Shown here one piece after another: positions 47,440 to 58,954 of a stretch of 64,000 nt of DNA. A model generated the notes under the pieces. That model saw only the letters and a program-made list of their open reading frames with translations. It ran no database searches and was not told where the DNA came from. The DNA is taken from positions 298,283,756 to 298,347,755 of the forward strand of contig CM077115.1 in NCBI GenBank assembly GCA_039619475.1, in the 5' to 3' direction. The DNA is from Icerya purchasi (Eukaryota > Arthropoda > Insecta > Hemiptera > Monophlebidae). The first letter of the stretch is position 1. Each line of letters opens with the position of its first letter. Position numbers and translations under genes: made by a program.

Positions 47440-48159
47440 GATTTATTGGCTATCTCCCCTCCTTTTCCTACTCATGTTACTGATCCCATTATTCTCCAAA
47501 GTCGCTTCTTAATTTCTAATTTATTTGCATCCTGTTCTGTTGTAACTGATCTAGTATGGATTTCTGGTCATTGCGGAATTCCTGGCAACGAGTTAGTTGA
47601 CTCGTTGGCACGTTCGGCGGCGACCAATGGTCTATTCACTAGTAGATTTTCTGCTCAAAATCGTTCCCATCACGATTTCTGGACCGAATTCTATCCTTCA
47701 TTCTTTACCAATCTTCGATCTTTTTACCTTTCTGTTCAACCCTTCCCTTCCTCTCTTCCTTGATTTAATCTTTTTACCTTAGCCGTTCGATTATTTTCTT
47801 TATAGTTCGCCTGCGGTTCAGTCATAGTTTTGCTTCCGGCTTCTCTTTTCCATTTTTCTATTGTTCAATCTCCTTTGCGTCCTTATGACCCTACAGAGCT
47901 CAATTATACCTGTGATGCGAATCACTTTTTGTTCGAATGTCCCTTTATTTCCTCCGAACGTTCTACTCTGTATTCTAGTCTTTTGCGCCTTGGCCTTCAT
48001 ACTCCTTATAGTGCCAACTCCATTCTTGCACTCCCCTCTCTCAATATAGTTCCTTTGTTGGCCTTCTTTATCTCCTCAATTTCTAATATTTACCTAATAT
48101 AATGTACAATTCCTTGCGTTGGGTAAGTTCCACTGTTGACGTGCCCAAAAAAAAAAAAA
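47440..48159 (+). mobile_element. Family A non-LTR retrotransposon 3' fragment (copy 3)
   Basis: The frame starting at 47389 carries the best-kept RNase H segment of the family: VWISGHCGIPGNELVDSL at about residues 57-74, then ARSAATNG. After a frameshift near 47765 the Cys-His tail follows: CDANHFLFECPFISSER near 47915-47965, then the PYSANSILALPSL block. It ends with GGGTAAGTTCC...GACGTGCCC and an A13 tail (48147-48159). Truncated 5' inside RNase H. Two frames of 90 and 124 codons remain open, so it is younger or less damaged than copy 1. Confidence 0.85.
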
Positions 48160-48881
48160 GCATAATTTTCTAAACTTTTTTGTATTTTCGTCCCCTTCGA
48201 AAAAAAAAAAAAAATGACTCGTTCCTGTCGTAATAAAGATTAACTGTTAGTGTTTTGGGATCTAAAAAAAACAAACAAAGGATTTAAATTCGAATCATAA
48301 AGGTCTCTTTATTTTAAATGATTTGATCAATCCAGTTAAATTTTGGTGACAGCATCATCTTCTTCTTCTTGGTGGCATACTCTTCAAAGAGCGTTGACGA
48401 TCACATATGTCAGCATCAAAAAAACAGCATTATATGATTTAATTAATTATATTGTTTAGTTATTTATTATTTTTTTAATTTGCATACATTAAAATTCGCA
48501 CTGAGAAAATTTTCTTATTATTTTGCATTCATCTGAAATGATTTTTCTTGCTCTGCTGGTTGATTTGAAGGAACTTTGTTCAGTGTGAAGAAATAGTGTC
48601 ATCCGTATCTCAACAATAAGCGTTTCCAACGCGTAATTTATATTGAAATAGTGCGATTCCGATGTAACACGAAATTCCTTTATGAAACCTAGTAGCAACA
48701 CTCCAAGTAGAAATTATAAATTGTTCGTGAGAAATTAGTTTTGAAAATCACTGGAAAATATAATAAGAATCAATCGTGGGTAAGAAATGAGCTAGATATT
48801 AATATGTGTCCGGAATTTGCGATAGAACACGACATTACGACAATTTTTTCGTTTTTTTTCTTATTATTATTGCGTGACATC
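48160..48881. other. Unassigned sequence with a possible RTE end remnant
   Basis: TCTTCTTCTTCTTGGTGGCA followed by TACTCTTCAAAGAGCGTTGACGATC pieces at 48356-48400 resembles the antisense of an insect RTE-associated 3' region. Too short to classify. Poly-A at 48199-48213. Confidence 0.35.
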
Positions 48882-49091
48882 TGTAATTAGCTTTAAATGT
48901 AGGTGAATATTATAAACTGTATAATAAAATAACCAACTTCAATAACAAACAAATATAATAAGGGGGTAAAAATAATTTATAACAATAAATTAATTAAATA
49001 CCCCTTGTTTAGGGACATTTTCGCGTATAGCCCGTCATCAGCTAAAATTTAATCAAAACTCAAAACACACTGGAAAGAATATAAGGAATAC

Positions 49092-49127
<36 letters not shown>

Positions 49128-49312
49128 AATGCATAGGAGGAATAAACATAGAAGGTATAAAAATCGATAGTTTTGATTAAGTTTTAGCTGATGATGGGTT
49201 ATGCTCGAAAAAGGTTACTAAATAAGGGGTATTTATTTAATTTATCGTTATAAATTATTTTTACCCTTATATTTGTTATTGAAGTTGGTTTTTATTATAT
49301 GTAATTAGCTTT
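48882..49312. mobile_element. Palindromic element with TA-microsatellite core
   Basis: The arms (about 48920-49065 and 49163-49300) are inverted copies: AACCAACTTCAATAACAAA, AATAATTTATAAC.ATAAATTA, AATACCCCTT.TTTAG, CATCAGCTAAAA.TTAATCA all recur in reverse complement. Between them lie about 100 bp with a TA run at 49098-49125. Direct repeats TGTAATTAGCTTT (48882-48894 and 49300-49312) could be a 13-bp target duplication, though the left one is separated from the arm by about 26 bp. Non-coding. Confidence 0.85.
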
Positions 49313-51263
49313 TTATCGGACGTTCTAACATACACTGATGATGGACCATACACATATCCGTTATTTGAATTTAAATTCGATATTATAAAGTGAGTTTTTT
49401 AGTGGAGGAGGAAAAAGATGACGGAAAAAGAGTTGGACATGAGTGTAAAGTATAAGATGAAGAGACATGGCAGCAGAATAAGCGCAAAAGTTCCTCCTAA
49501 AAGTTTCTTTCGGTATCATCAACAGGTAGAGCAGAAGTTTGATGAGAGAGTCATGACCGAGTTCTAAAACGAGATAGGAGTTAGTCGGGTGCGGGATGAT
49601 ATGTTGAGACGCGTAGGAATAGCGTTTTTCTCTCTTGAAGAAGATGGATGAAAAAGGTCGTGCCTGTTCCGATAGGAAGTAGATGATCGAGCAACTTAAA
49701 GACTGCTGCTTTTTCGGGATAGACTGGGGGGTTTTTATTTGCCGCACCCGTACGCCTATTTCAAAAACGGATTCTAAATTAAAAGTTTGCTCATCATCGT
49801 CCGACATCGTAATTAATAAAAAAACAGAAGTTATTTACATATCATTTACGTAAAATTTCTGAGAAATTGCTCGCAGATTTGTAATACGACGCGTGCGGCA
49901 TTCAATTAAGAAGTGACCGGGTTAAAAGTTTCACTGTCTAAAACGTCCGCTTGACCGTTATTTCCGGAGATTTTATAAAAAAAAACAAAATTGAAAAAGA
50001 ATGGAAAAATAGAAATGACGTGGCTCGGTCGCAAATTCGGAATCTAGCAGGGAAGCGAAGTCGCGCGGATAGGGCCGTGCTGATTCGACGGATTTGAGTT
50101 ACTCGCTATTACGGCGTATTAATGTGGGTCGGAATCGTAATTTGACACTTTGAGTAACGAAAATTTCAGCTCCATTCGTCGGGCGCGTATTGCTGCAGTT
50201 ATTCCAGCGCGCGTCCGCTGGAAGAACACTACTAGTTTATATAGGCGGTCTGGAGTTTGTACGTGCGAGTTTAATTAAACGGTGCTGCTTTGTTCTCGGG
50301 GAAGCAGATGGAAAAGTTTTAACAAGGAGAGTGTAGGTCGACCTTGCGAATTTTTATTAGTATTTCCGAAAGTTGCTCGTAGCAGATGTTGTCTTCTCTC
50401 GCGAAAAGTATCATCGTGCCTCTCCGTCATAGGCCTGCGGCATTGGATCTCGGCAAGCGCGGTTCGTTCATTACGAAGAAAAAGAACCATTCGACAATGA
50501 CAAAAACTCGCTGAAAGCTTCGCAAAGTTTTCCGAGGTGCGGACCCCGCTTCCGTTATCGCGCTGCCTCCTGCTCGCTCTGTTCTGGTACCACGTAATTT
50601 GACCGACAGATTTTCTCTCCAGTTTCCGTTTAGTTCGCTATTTTTCGTCGCAACATTTCTACGGTTCCGTAATTTTCGATGTTTCCGAGCGGGAACGGTA
50701 GCATTGAGAAGAAATTCGACGATGTATTCGGAACCGTTATTTCAAGGTCGGATTCGTAAACTCCGCTCTGGTTTAAAAAAAAAAAAAATTTGGCGTCAGT
50801 TCTAAAAATTTTATACCCGCCGCGGATGAGACAGGTTCGCTGGATTGCTTAAATATCTGCGGATTGGCGTAGTTCTGATGCAACTGAAGCCAGCGGCGAC
50901 GGGGAACTGAGCACGATGTGGCGTTAAGTTTTAATAATTCCGGCTGTTATTCCGTTAAACTTGATTTTTCCTTAACGTTAACGGTACAAGAAAATTCTCC
51001 GTATACGAAGAATTTTAGCTGGGCTATGAACGGGGTTTCTTTAAATTATCCGAGAGATTTTCGCACACTCTTCCCCCGTTATTTTTGGTTTTTTAATTTT
51101 ATTTTTCAAGTGTTATCTGTAACTTACATTTATGTAAGTGTTGAATTAAAAAATGTTTGCACTTTCTTCTACTACCACACTGTATAATGTCTGCTTGAAG
51201 TTTATTAATCTGGTAACACGATGATCGCTTACAACGTAAAAGTTTCGGCAGTAATTTTCTTCA

Positions 51264-51265
<2 letters not shown>
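49313..51265. other. Unassigned sequence, CpG-rich at 49860-50900
   Basis: A 148-aa minus ORF (49361-49807) starts MSDDDEQTFNLESVFEIG but has no recognised domain. The CpG-rich part is unique-looking. Poly-A at 50775-50788 and a T run of about 29 at 51266-51294, which belongs to the next element. Confidence 0.45.
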
Positions 51266-51294
<29 letters not shown>

Positions 51295-51830
51295 GGCTTT
51301 GACCCAACTACTTGAATGAATTATGCTAAGAAATTAGAGATTCTGAGACAAGGTGGAAGAACAAATGAAGTAAGGAAATTATTGATGGAGATAGGGAGGA
51401 AAGGATAAAGGACTGTAAGGAGCCGGAAGGCCAAGAGCTAAGATTTTCGAATAGAAAAGGTTTACGTTCGTTAATAAGAGCCGAGCATTTGAAGAAAACA
51501 CGGTTTGCGAAGCATTCAAAAAGAGAATCAGAGTTGATAGTAAGTAAAAGAAGGATAAGGAAAAACGGCAGAAGCGGATGATTAATTCTTAATCTGATTA
51601 AGGAGATAATAGTAGAACGATGATTAAAAGGTATGAAAAGAAGCCAAGGTTGAGGACTGGGTGCCGGCTGCATGAGAAGACAGTGTGGAGCGGGGTTAAA
51701 AAATAAGGCAGGGTATCTGTCTAAACGAAATCTGGAATGATTGATTGGGGGAAGGAGGACTAAGTTTGAAGCTGGAAAATGGCGCTGGACAAATCGAGGA
51801 CGGCCGACCGAGCTAGAAAATCTGACACGT
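51266..51830 (-). mobile_element. Family A non-LTR retrotransposon 3' fragment (copy 4, inverted)
   Basis: On minus, a 115-codon frame (51673-51326) carries ISLIRLRINHPLLP near residues 23-36, matching IAICRLRFNQTLLP of copy 5, then VFFKCSALINERK near 78-90 and SLQSFILSSLSPSIISLL, matching the Cys-His tail and the SILALPSLNIVPLL block of copy 3. The 3' end reads GTTGGGTCAAAGCC followed by an A29 tail (51294-51266). The long tail suggests a recent insertion. The 5' limit is approximate. Confidence 0.7.
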
Positions 51831-52929
51831 CACACTGTCTTCAATGCGAGTTAAATTTTTATTAATTTTGAGCAGTATTTTCGAATTAAAAGTGTAGCTA
51901 GGATGACTCTACTATAAAGAAGGGCCGAAAAATTCGATTTTTCATCCTGGGGGAACTTAAGGAGTGTGAAAATTTAGAGACATAAATCTTCCTTAAATAA
52001 AGTCATGTTTTCGATATATTGGAATGTAAGAGAAAATTAACCTTTACCTGTGAACTTGCGAAATTTGAGCAATCGAAAGTCATTTAACGACACTACATAT
52101 TGCCTTTTTTTTTTTTTTTTTCATTGGAACATTTATTTTCTTTCTTTTTTTTTTTTTTTTTTTTTTTCGTTTTTTAATTGTTTATTATTTAGAACTCTAT
52201 CCGGGCCATCTCTATCGGAACATGTTGAATACTTTGTACGTCAACTATTAAATTGACCAGTATAGAGTGCTCTAGAGGCGTTAGCCTGTATAATTACACA
52301 GCCGCCCGATATGTTTGGCAGCTATGATTTTTTTCCAACTTTTTAATTATTCTGAAAAATCTCCGGTTTTTATTATCCCATCTAAGAGTTCGCTAGTACA
52401 TACAAATTCCGGTTCTCACTAGATTCGCATGCGCACGCAGCTACAATGCGGTTTCTTGTATTATTCAAATGATAGAATAATTTATTTTATCGGACTTTCC
52501 CATTACCCGCGAAATATGTCGGAGTATTTACTTTTTCTATTATTCGCTAGTTATATTTTTCATTTTTACTTTGGAACTGGCCGTTCAGGAAAATGGGTTA
52601 CTTGTTTTGCCTGTGTGGGTGTCTCACGTTATTTAAACTTTGTTGTATTTCCCCCTGCCCGGTACTCTGTGCTGTATCGGTTAGCATTCATTTCTATTTA
52701 TTTATGTTTTTGTCTCCATATTACGTCCGTGTTCATATGCGGTGACTTTATTTCTCGAGAAACGGTAGTGTATATAGTATTGCAAGGGGCAGGGTATAAG
52801 AATTATCTCATGTTTGCCTTTAGAGAGTCGTTAACGGAATTAAAAAGATGTTTCTGTTCAATTTACGGGTTCGTTTAATATGTCCGATGTGTTAATTCGA
52901 TTTTACATAATGAACCTTATTCCTTCTCA
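51831..52929. other. Unassigned sequence with one hydrophobic ORF
   Basis: Poly-T at 52106-52119 and 52145-52167. A 149-aa plus ORF at 52429-52878 is hydrophobic and Cys/Tyr/Phe-rich (several potential membrane segments) but resembles no family I know; T-rich DNA often yields such ORFs. Confidence 0.4.
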
Positions 52930-53459
52930 GAGTCCCATATTTTGTTAAAAATATTGCTGGTCACAACATCCTCTCCAAAAGAATGCATGTCAGACTTTGG
53001 TCAGATGTATATCCTCGATCCTTTTCGAATCCTAACACTCATTTTACTATTCAGCCTAGACTCCTGTTCTTGGTTATATTATTTTCTTACCCTTAAACGT
53101 TTTTTCATTATTGCTATCTGCCGTCTGCGGTTCAATCAAACTTTGCTTCCATCCTCACGGTATCGTTTTGCTCTTTCCCGTCCCCTTATTGTGCACTCTG
53201 GCGACTGTACTTTCGTTTGCGATCTTGATCACGTGCTGTTTGAATGTTCCAATCTTTCCTCCGAACGTAATATTTTATACGCTCAGCTATTAAAGCTGAA
53301 TATATCTTAACTTTGCCGTCTTCAAAGGTGGTTCCTATTCTTGTCCCTTTTCTTTTATCGATCTCAGACCGGATTGAAATTCTTATCTCTAATATATCCA
53401 GTTGTCCTGGGTAGCTGCTCTCGGTTGGCTGAACCTCTCTCCAAAAAAAGAAAAAAAAA
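52930..53459 (+). mobile_element. Family A non-LTR retrotransposon 3' fragment (copy 5)
   Basis: A 122-codon plus frame (52942-53310) carries IAICRLRFNQTLLP near residues 60-73 and the Cys-His tail CDLDHVLFECSNLSSER near 94-110. The end is ...TTGTCCTGGGTAGCTGCTCT...CTCTCC followed by an A-rich tail (53443-53459). Truncated after RNase H. Lies 1.1 kb from, and in opposite orientation to, copy 4. Confidence 0.8.
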
Positions 53460-54079
53460 CAGTAAACTTGAGGGTTTACGCAGAGGAGTGTAGATTCCGG
53501 TTTAATTACCGATAAAGTTTTGTCTGTTTTTCTAATTTGACCTAAAGAGATCTGATAATTATTGTAGATTTTGTCGGTACGCTTAAATGCGCGCGGGCAA
53601 TAATGCTAATTTAACGAATGGTTTCTGTTCTCTTACTAGGCTGTGCAGCTTTGGCCGAATCGTTGTTAGTCAATGTAGATGCACATCATCGGAGACTTTT
53701 TTTTCGCGAAGGGAATTTCGTAGTATTTACGAGCTTGTGATGTGTTTTTGGTAAAAAGTAATGATACAAAATGTGATGAGACGATCTGCCAAACGGATCA
53801 TTAAGAAATCGGCAATAACCTGATCAAAGAAACAATCAATACAATTAAACTTGTCTGATTGAAGTGAAATTTTTAATGAGAATGCTTATTAAGTGTTGTT
53901 TTTATTTAAATAGAAATTTTCCTGATTTTCGCCGATTTCGGAATAATCTTGCACTATGTACGGAATGCGCCTCCTTCCGTAATAATATATATCGTTACTT
54001 GAAATGTTTTTTTTTTGTTTCTATTATATGCACAGGGATGCCACCGCGGTTTCTTACCGCGGATGTTTTTAACGATTAC

Positions 54080-54080
<1 letters not shown>
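53460..54080. other. Unassigned sequence
   Basis: No gene recognised. Confidence 0.6.

Positions 54081-54158
<78 letters not shown>
54081..54158. repeat. ATT trinucleotide microsatellite, about 26 units
   Basis: Uninterrupted ATT over 78 bp. The poly-Ile and poly-Tyr ORFs over it are artefacts. Long and pure, so probably highly variable. Confidence 0.97.
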
Positions 54159-56370
54159 GATTTGTTAAAGAAATTGTTTTCATTTAGAAAAAATTGTATT
54201 AAAAATTGTTCCACAGTAAGGGGGCTTAACTATTTATGGGTAGACTTGAAGGATCGCTTGTTTAAAGGTGACGTGTGAATGTGAAATCACCTGAAGACAC
54301 ATCTTTGGTAATGTACACTGGTCTATTAGATGGCCAAGTAATTCTTTTTTGAGGATTTAAAGCGGAATCTGCTGAACCGGTTTTACGTATTTCGGGATTA
54401 TTCAGTTTTTGCAAGTTTGAGGAACTGACGAGAGCGCGTACTAAAGTGTAATTTATTTTTGGCCATTATTAGAATTTTTTTCTTATTACGTTTATCATTA
54501 TTTTTTTATCGGAACTCTTCCTAATCGAATTTTCTGTTACGTCTTATTTGAAAATTTTCTGATAGTATATATAACATGCGTGATCATTGACTTTTGAATT
54601 TTCGGTAGCATTTTTAATTTAAATTCTTTAATGGTCGCGTCCATATTTCTATGGCTGATGAAACGGTTAATCTGATGAACGTTCCTTTTGTGGCTTCACG
54701 TGGTGACCATTTCGCGAGCAGGTTCTGTGCATTAATTAATTGTTTCCGTTTATCGTTGTTGTTCCGGGGGCTGAAGGCAACATACATATATATATATATC
54801 AGTTTGACGGTTTTTTCCCTGTACATTCCGGTACATTTTATAATTATTATTTTCCAATGTTGCTGTTCAATGCCATATTTTTTGGTGAATTGTTACGATC
54901 TTATAGCTAATATCGCGCAATCGGTTATTGCGTGATCAATAATTTCGATTTGAGTGCGATATTTCTTACGCTTGTCATCTAGTGTTCTATGTCTCTGTCG
55001 CAGATTTTTATTATTCCGTTTCGAGCGGTCATCATGAAGCCGATTTAAATTAAAATTATACGCCATATTTTAGTCAGAAATGTTGTGGATACTTTATCAA
55101 TATCACAATATCTTCTCTGTCCGGAGTCGCTGTGATATCCATGCGATTGCTTTTCCTCGTAGCAGTTATTTCTCCTGATTTGGTGTTATTGTTAGGGTGT
55201 TTTTTATATTCAACGATGGGGGTATATTGGTATTGGCAACTTGAATTGCAGTACCGAATATATTTTATATACATATATATGTTAATACAGAATTTTTATA
55301 TTCCGGGTGACATGCATTGCCTATATTTGTTATGCCGGGTCTACACCCATTTTTCTAGTCTCAATAAAATTTAAATTAGGAGATTTCAAAATATATTAAA
55401 ATGTTCTCAGAGAACTATTGCAATAAAAATGATTAAAGCTTATATAACTACTAGCAGCTACATGGAAAGTACTGTCATTACAGGTATTAAACCCCATTAA
55501 CTTACGAAATATAGAAACATATTAACATATTTTTTAAGAAATAATAATATACATTTAAATCATGAATTCCATAACGTACAATATCAGCAACCTTACTTCA
55601 TACACGAACAAAAATCGTTAACACTTAAACAGTTTAAACACTTATATATTAGATAAATATTATAATAATAAATTTCAGGCGCAGTGGGACCAATATAATA
55701 ACGGTATAGCTAAAAAACAACCGTAGACGATAGACTACGTAATATAGTATTTACGCCAAATTTTTTTTAATCTACAATTTATTATTGGACACACAGTCTA
55801 TTTAAAGATTATTTACATAAACACAAAATTGCACACTCAAATAACACTATGTAACGTGTAATTCTTTCCTGATAATATTAAGCATATCCTTTTCGGCTGT
55901 TAGTAATACAGATTTTAGCAATATTAGTCAATTAGTTAGTTACAGCTATTTAAAATACTCAGTGGTTTTACAATAGCCGAAATAAATCACCGTAAAATAC
56001 ATCTATAACTATATTAAATTTATGCATACTAATTATTATTATTAACACTGTAAAATAGTCTGTCAGGGAATCATAAACTTAAATGGACGGCCTTAGGACA
56101 GACCTTTTATTTATATAAATTCTCGAAATATATTTACCCCATCGTATTACGAATTGGGTTACAAAACAAAAAAAAAAAATGTAATTTTCTCCATAGCCGC
56201 ATTTCAGCGTCGTATTCTATGTCTGATCATTAATGTTATTATTATTGACATTATTTAGGTCTGTGTATTTGACCATCTGGTTATACCAAATGAGTATGTT
56301 ATCTTAAGATTGCGAATGCCACGGAATCTGGTTTTTAAGTTTTTAGTTATTATTATAATTCTTATTCTTA
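54159..56370. other. Unassigned AT-rich sequence
   Basis: No gene recognised. 55400-56320 is very AT-rich, almost without ORFs. The minus strand of 54940-55060 has a basic open stretch without known motif. Confidence 0.55.
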
Positions 56371-57035
56371 CTATTATTATTATTATTATTATGAAGTAAA
56401 TGCAAATGAAAAAAGAATAAAAAAAGAAAATAAAATGTGATACGTCTGCTATCCGGTTTTATTCGTTATGGGGCAAAAGTACAAAAATTTTAAACAAGCG
56501 TATATTAAAAATTATTACAAAAAAATTCGAAATAAAAAACTTGAAAAATGTATATTAACATTAAGCGGCCGCATAATATTTGATTTGATTTGCAATACAC
56601 TTGTTAATTTGCACTCATTATACTTATTCACCCTAAAAATCCAATGGGATGATATTCTCCAAATTGTTTTGCATATATTTCTTCCTCCGTCTAAAAAATC
56701 ATTCGAAAGTTATTCGCAGAAAAGCATCTTCATTTTAGGTATATTTATATAATAATTTTTGCTTGATCGTTATTAACGATCAGATTTCAACCGGTAACAG
56801 AAGTGATACGAAATATTATTATTATGCAGCCGCTTAATGTTAATATTAATTTTTCAAGTAATATTATTTCGAATTTTTTTTCTAATAATTTTTAATACAC
56901 GCTTATTTATACTTTTTCCCCCTATAACGAATAAAGTGAGACAACAGACGCATCTCACATTTTTGTTTTCTTCTTTTATTCTTTTTTAACAAATCAAATC
57001 ATTTATTACTTCGAACAGATAATACAAAAAAAAAA

Positions 57036-57072
<37 letters not shown>

Positions 57073-57198
57073 GGAAACATAATGGAAACTCATAAGCTGA
57101 ACGATTTGCGGAATATAAATATACACGGGCTAAACTATGTTTTCATCGAAATTAGTAATATAAAATTTTCAGTTTTTCACTTGCATTTACTTCATACT
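56371..57198. mobile_element. Large foldback element with AAT/ATT microsatellite ends
   Basis: The arms at about 56403-56585 and 56815-56998 are inverted copies: ATTCGTTAT.GGG, AAGCGT.TATTAAAAATTATT, AATTCGAAATAA, TATTAACATTAAGCGGC and GCATAATA recur in reverse complement. Outside the arms lie ATT units on the left (56371-56391) and AAT units on the right (57038-57072). ATGAAGTAAATGCAAATGAA near 56390 recurs inverted at 57174-57196, so the outer edge may be 57198, with the right side enlarged by about 150 bp. The 94-aa ORF at 56468-56752 lies in an arm and is not a gene. Confidence 0.85.
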
Positions 57199-58290
57199 GA
57201 CCAGCGCGTTAATTAGTTTAGTCATTCGTTCGTGAATAGTTTAATAGTGCTCGCTAGCGGTTGATTTTTCAAAAATTTCCTTTGTTCGCCGTTTATTTTT
57301 ATATTAATTTCTTTTTTTTTTTTTTGGTTTTCTCTCTTTGAAACGGTTTACTGCGTTTGCGTTGAAAGTTTTCCTTTAATCGTTCGATATCTTTTTGGTA
57401 CCGGGAAACGCCATTGTGTCGGTGCGACGACATTTCTATATCGGTATTTGAGAGCTTTCCCAGAATTTTCTGTGACCTCCCGGGTCGCGTGAAATCTTTT
57501 CACTTCTTCGCAACAATAGCACGAATATACACACATATGCGCGCACGGTCACTTTGGAAATTTTCCGATTTCCTTCTAGGTCGGTCGGAGGATTACAATG
57601 AGGAAATATCGAAAGTGAAAACCGTATTGCCGTCAACGACATCGTTTAAAGTTCGATGTACTTTCGATGATTGTTGCTTATTTTCCGTAAAATCGCGTCT
57701 CTGCTCAATTATGCATCACATCGCGGTATTGTTTAACATCGTGCCCAGACCGACAAACGAGCTCTCCGAAATTACAGCCAGTTTGTGCCCTTGCTAGAAG
57801 AAGGGGGGCTCCGGTCGCTCCTATTTGTGCTTGAAATTCCGAGAGATACTGCATGCGACAGACGATCGGTTCACATTTCACGATACTAAAGTGTAGTGCT
57901 CGTACGATTAGCATTCAAGTTTTTACGCGGTCGTGGACAATTTTTCGTTCCTCTTCGGGGCTCGTCGTCGTCAACTGCTGTAATTTTAATCCGGCCTCAT
58001 GATAAAATTCTCGCTAGTCAGATTCGAACCCAGCTCTGCTCCTCGAATGCAACTTCAGTTTTCAACTTTTCGAGCCTGCTAAAAAGCGAAAACACATATC
58101 TGACAGAAAGAGAGAGCTATCGACAGTCACTGTTCCGAATTAAGTACGATGCTCGCGCGCGAGTATATTCATATAAAAAGTTTCGCAAGTTTTCCCTTCA
58201 CCATTCTGTTTGTTGGAATATAAAAATACAGTAAATTGTAACAAAATCCAAGTATAACATTAAATTTGTTTGTTATAGTTGCATGTTGTT
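57199..58290. other. Unassigned CpG-containing sequence
   Basis: Overlapping ORFs on both strands (57414-57797 plus, 57705-57914 minus) have no motif. A B-box-like GGGTTCGAATC on minus near 58022-58032 has no matching A box. Confidence 0.5.
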
Positions 58291-58295
58291 GTGAT

Positions 58296-58298
<3 letters not shown>

Positions 58299-58341
<43 letters not shown>

Positions 58342-58342
58342 G
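58299..58342. repeat. CA microsatellite grading into TA
   Basis: About 16 CA units, then TATATATATGTATATG. Confidence 0.95.
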
Positions 58343-58363
58343 TATATGTACATAATAATATTT

Positions 58364-58445
58364 AATAAGGGTAGCTCAACTGGTAACTTACACCGGACCG
58401 CTAATATGCTCTGGTTATCGATGGTAAAAGGTATATAGCCGGCGT
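58364..58445 (+). mobile_element. tRNA-like SINE head, degenerate
   Basis: GGGTAGCTCAACTGGTAAC resembles an A box and CTGGTTATCGATGG, about 45 bp later, a decayed B box. The downstream sequence is not shared with SINE-A or SINE-B. Could be a third SINE family or a tRNA pseudogene. Confidence 0.35.
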
Positions 58446-58925
58446 TTGCGTTAAAGACGGTGCTAACTATCTGTCCGTCAAGAGATATTTATCTAGGCGG
58501 TGCGAAGGTACTATACAAATCTGTTCTTATCAACGCAGTTAATTCTGTCTCTGGTCGTCGTTTTATTATTACCGCTGCCGCATCACATATTTATGTCTTG
58601 GTTGATTACACATCAATGGAAGGAACGATAATGTATATATTTCTTTTAAAATTATGCTGCGTAAATTAATCTAAGAGCACCTGATCGGATTACGAATCAG
58701 AATCAATTACGAGAGGAAATCAGTTCATTTAAAATAGTATCGCATCAAATACGAATCAATTACAAACAATCTTAAGGAGGATGCACGAACGTCGAGTTTT
58801 CCAGCAGAGGTGAGACGGAATAACACCTGGCACACGAGAACAAACGGTCGCAACAAAAGGAAAATCATAGAGCACTCCTGAGGACAATTTTCATTATGTA
58901 CGATAATCAATTGTCCTATTTTGCG
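58443..58925. other. Unassigned sequence
   Basis: Possible body of the tRNA-like element above; no partner copy in the window. Confidence 0.5.
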
Positions 58926-58954
58926 TTGTGTGTGTGTGTGTGTGTGTGTGTGTG
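58926..58954. repeat. TG dinucleotide microsatellite
   Basis: About 14 TG units. Confidence 0.95.

Noticed and set aside
49361..49807. 148-codon minus ORF starting MSDDDEQTF
   Set aside because: The start looks protein-like, but no domain, splice structure or conservation can be shown; left as unassigned.
53864..54278. ORFs with poly-Tyr or poly-Ile
   Set aside because: Produced by the ATT microsatellite.
56468..56752. 94-codon plus ORF
   Set aside because: Lies within one arm and the loop of the 56-kb foldback element.
58018..58040. GGGTTCGAATC on minus as a tRNA or SINE B box
   Set aside because: No A box at a suitable distance upstream and no cloverleaf.
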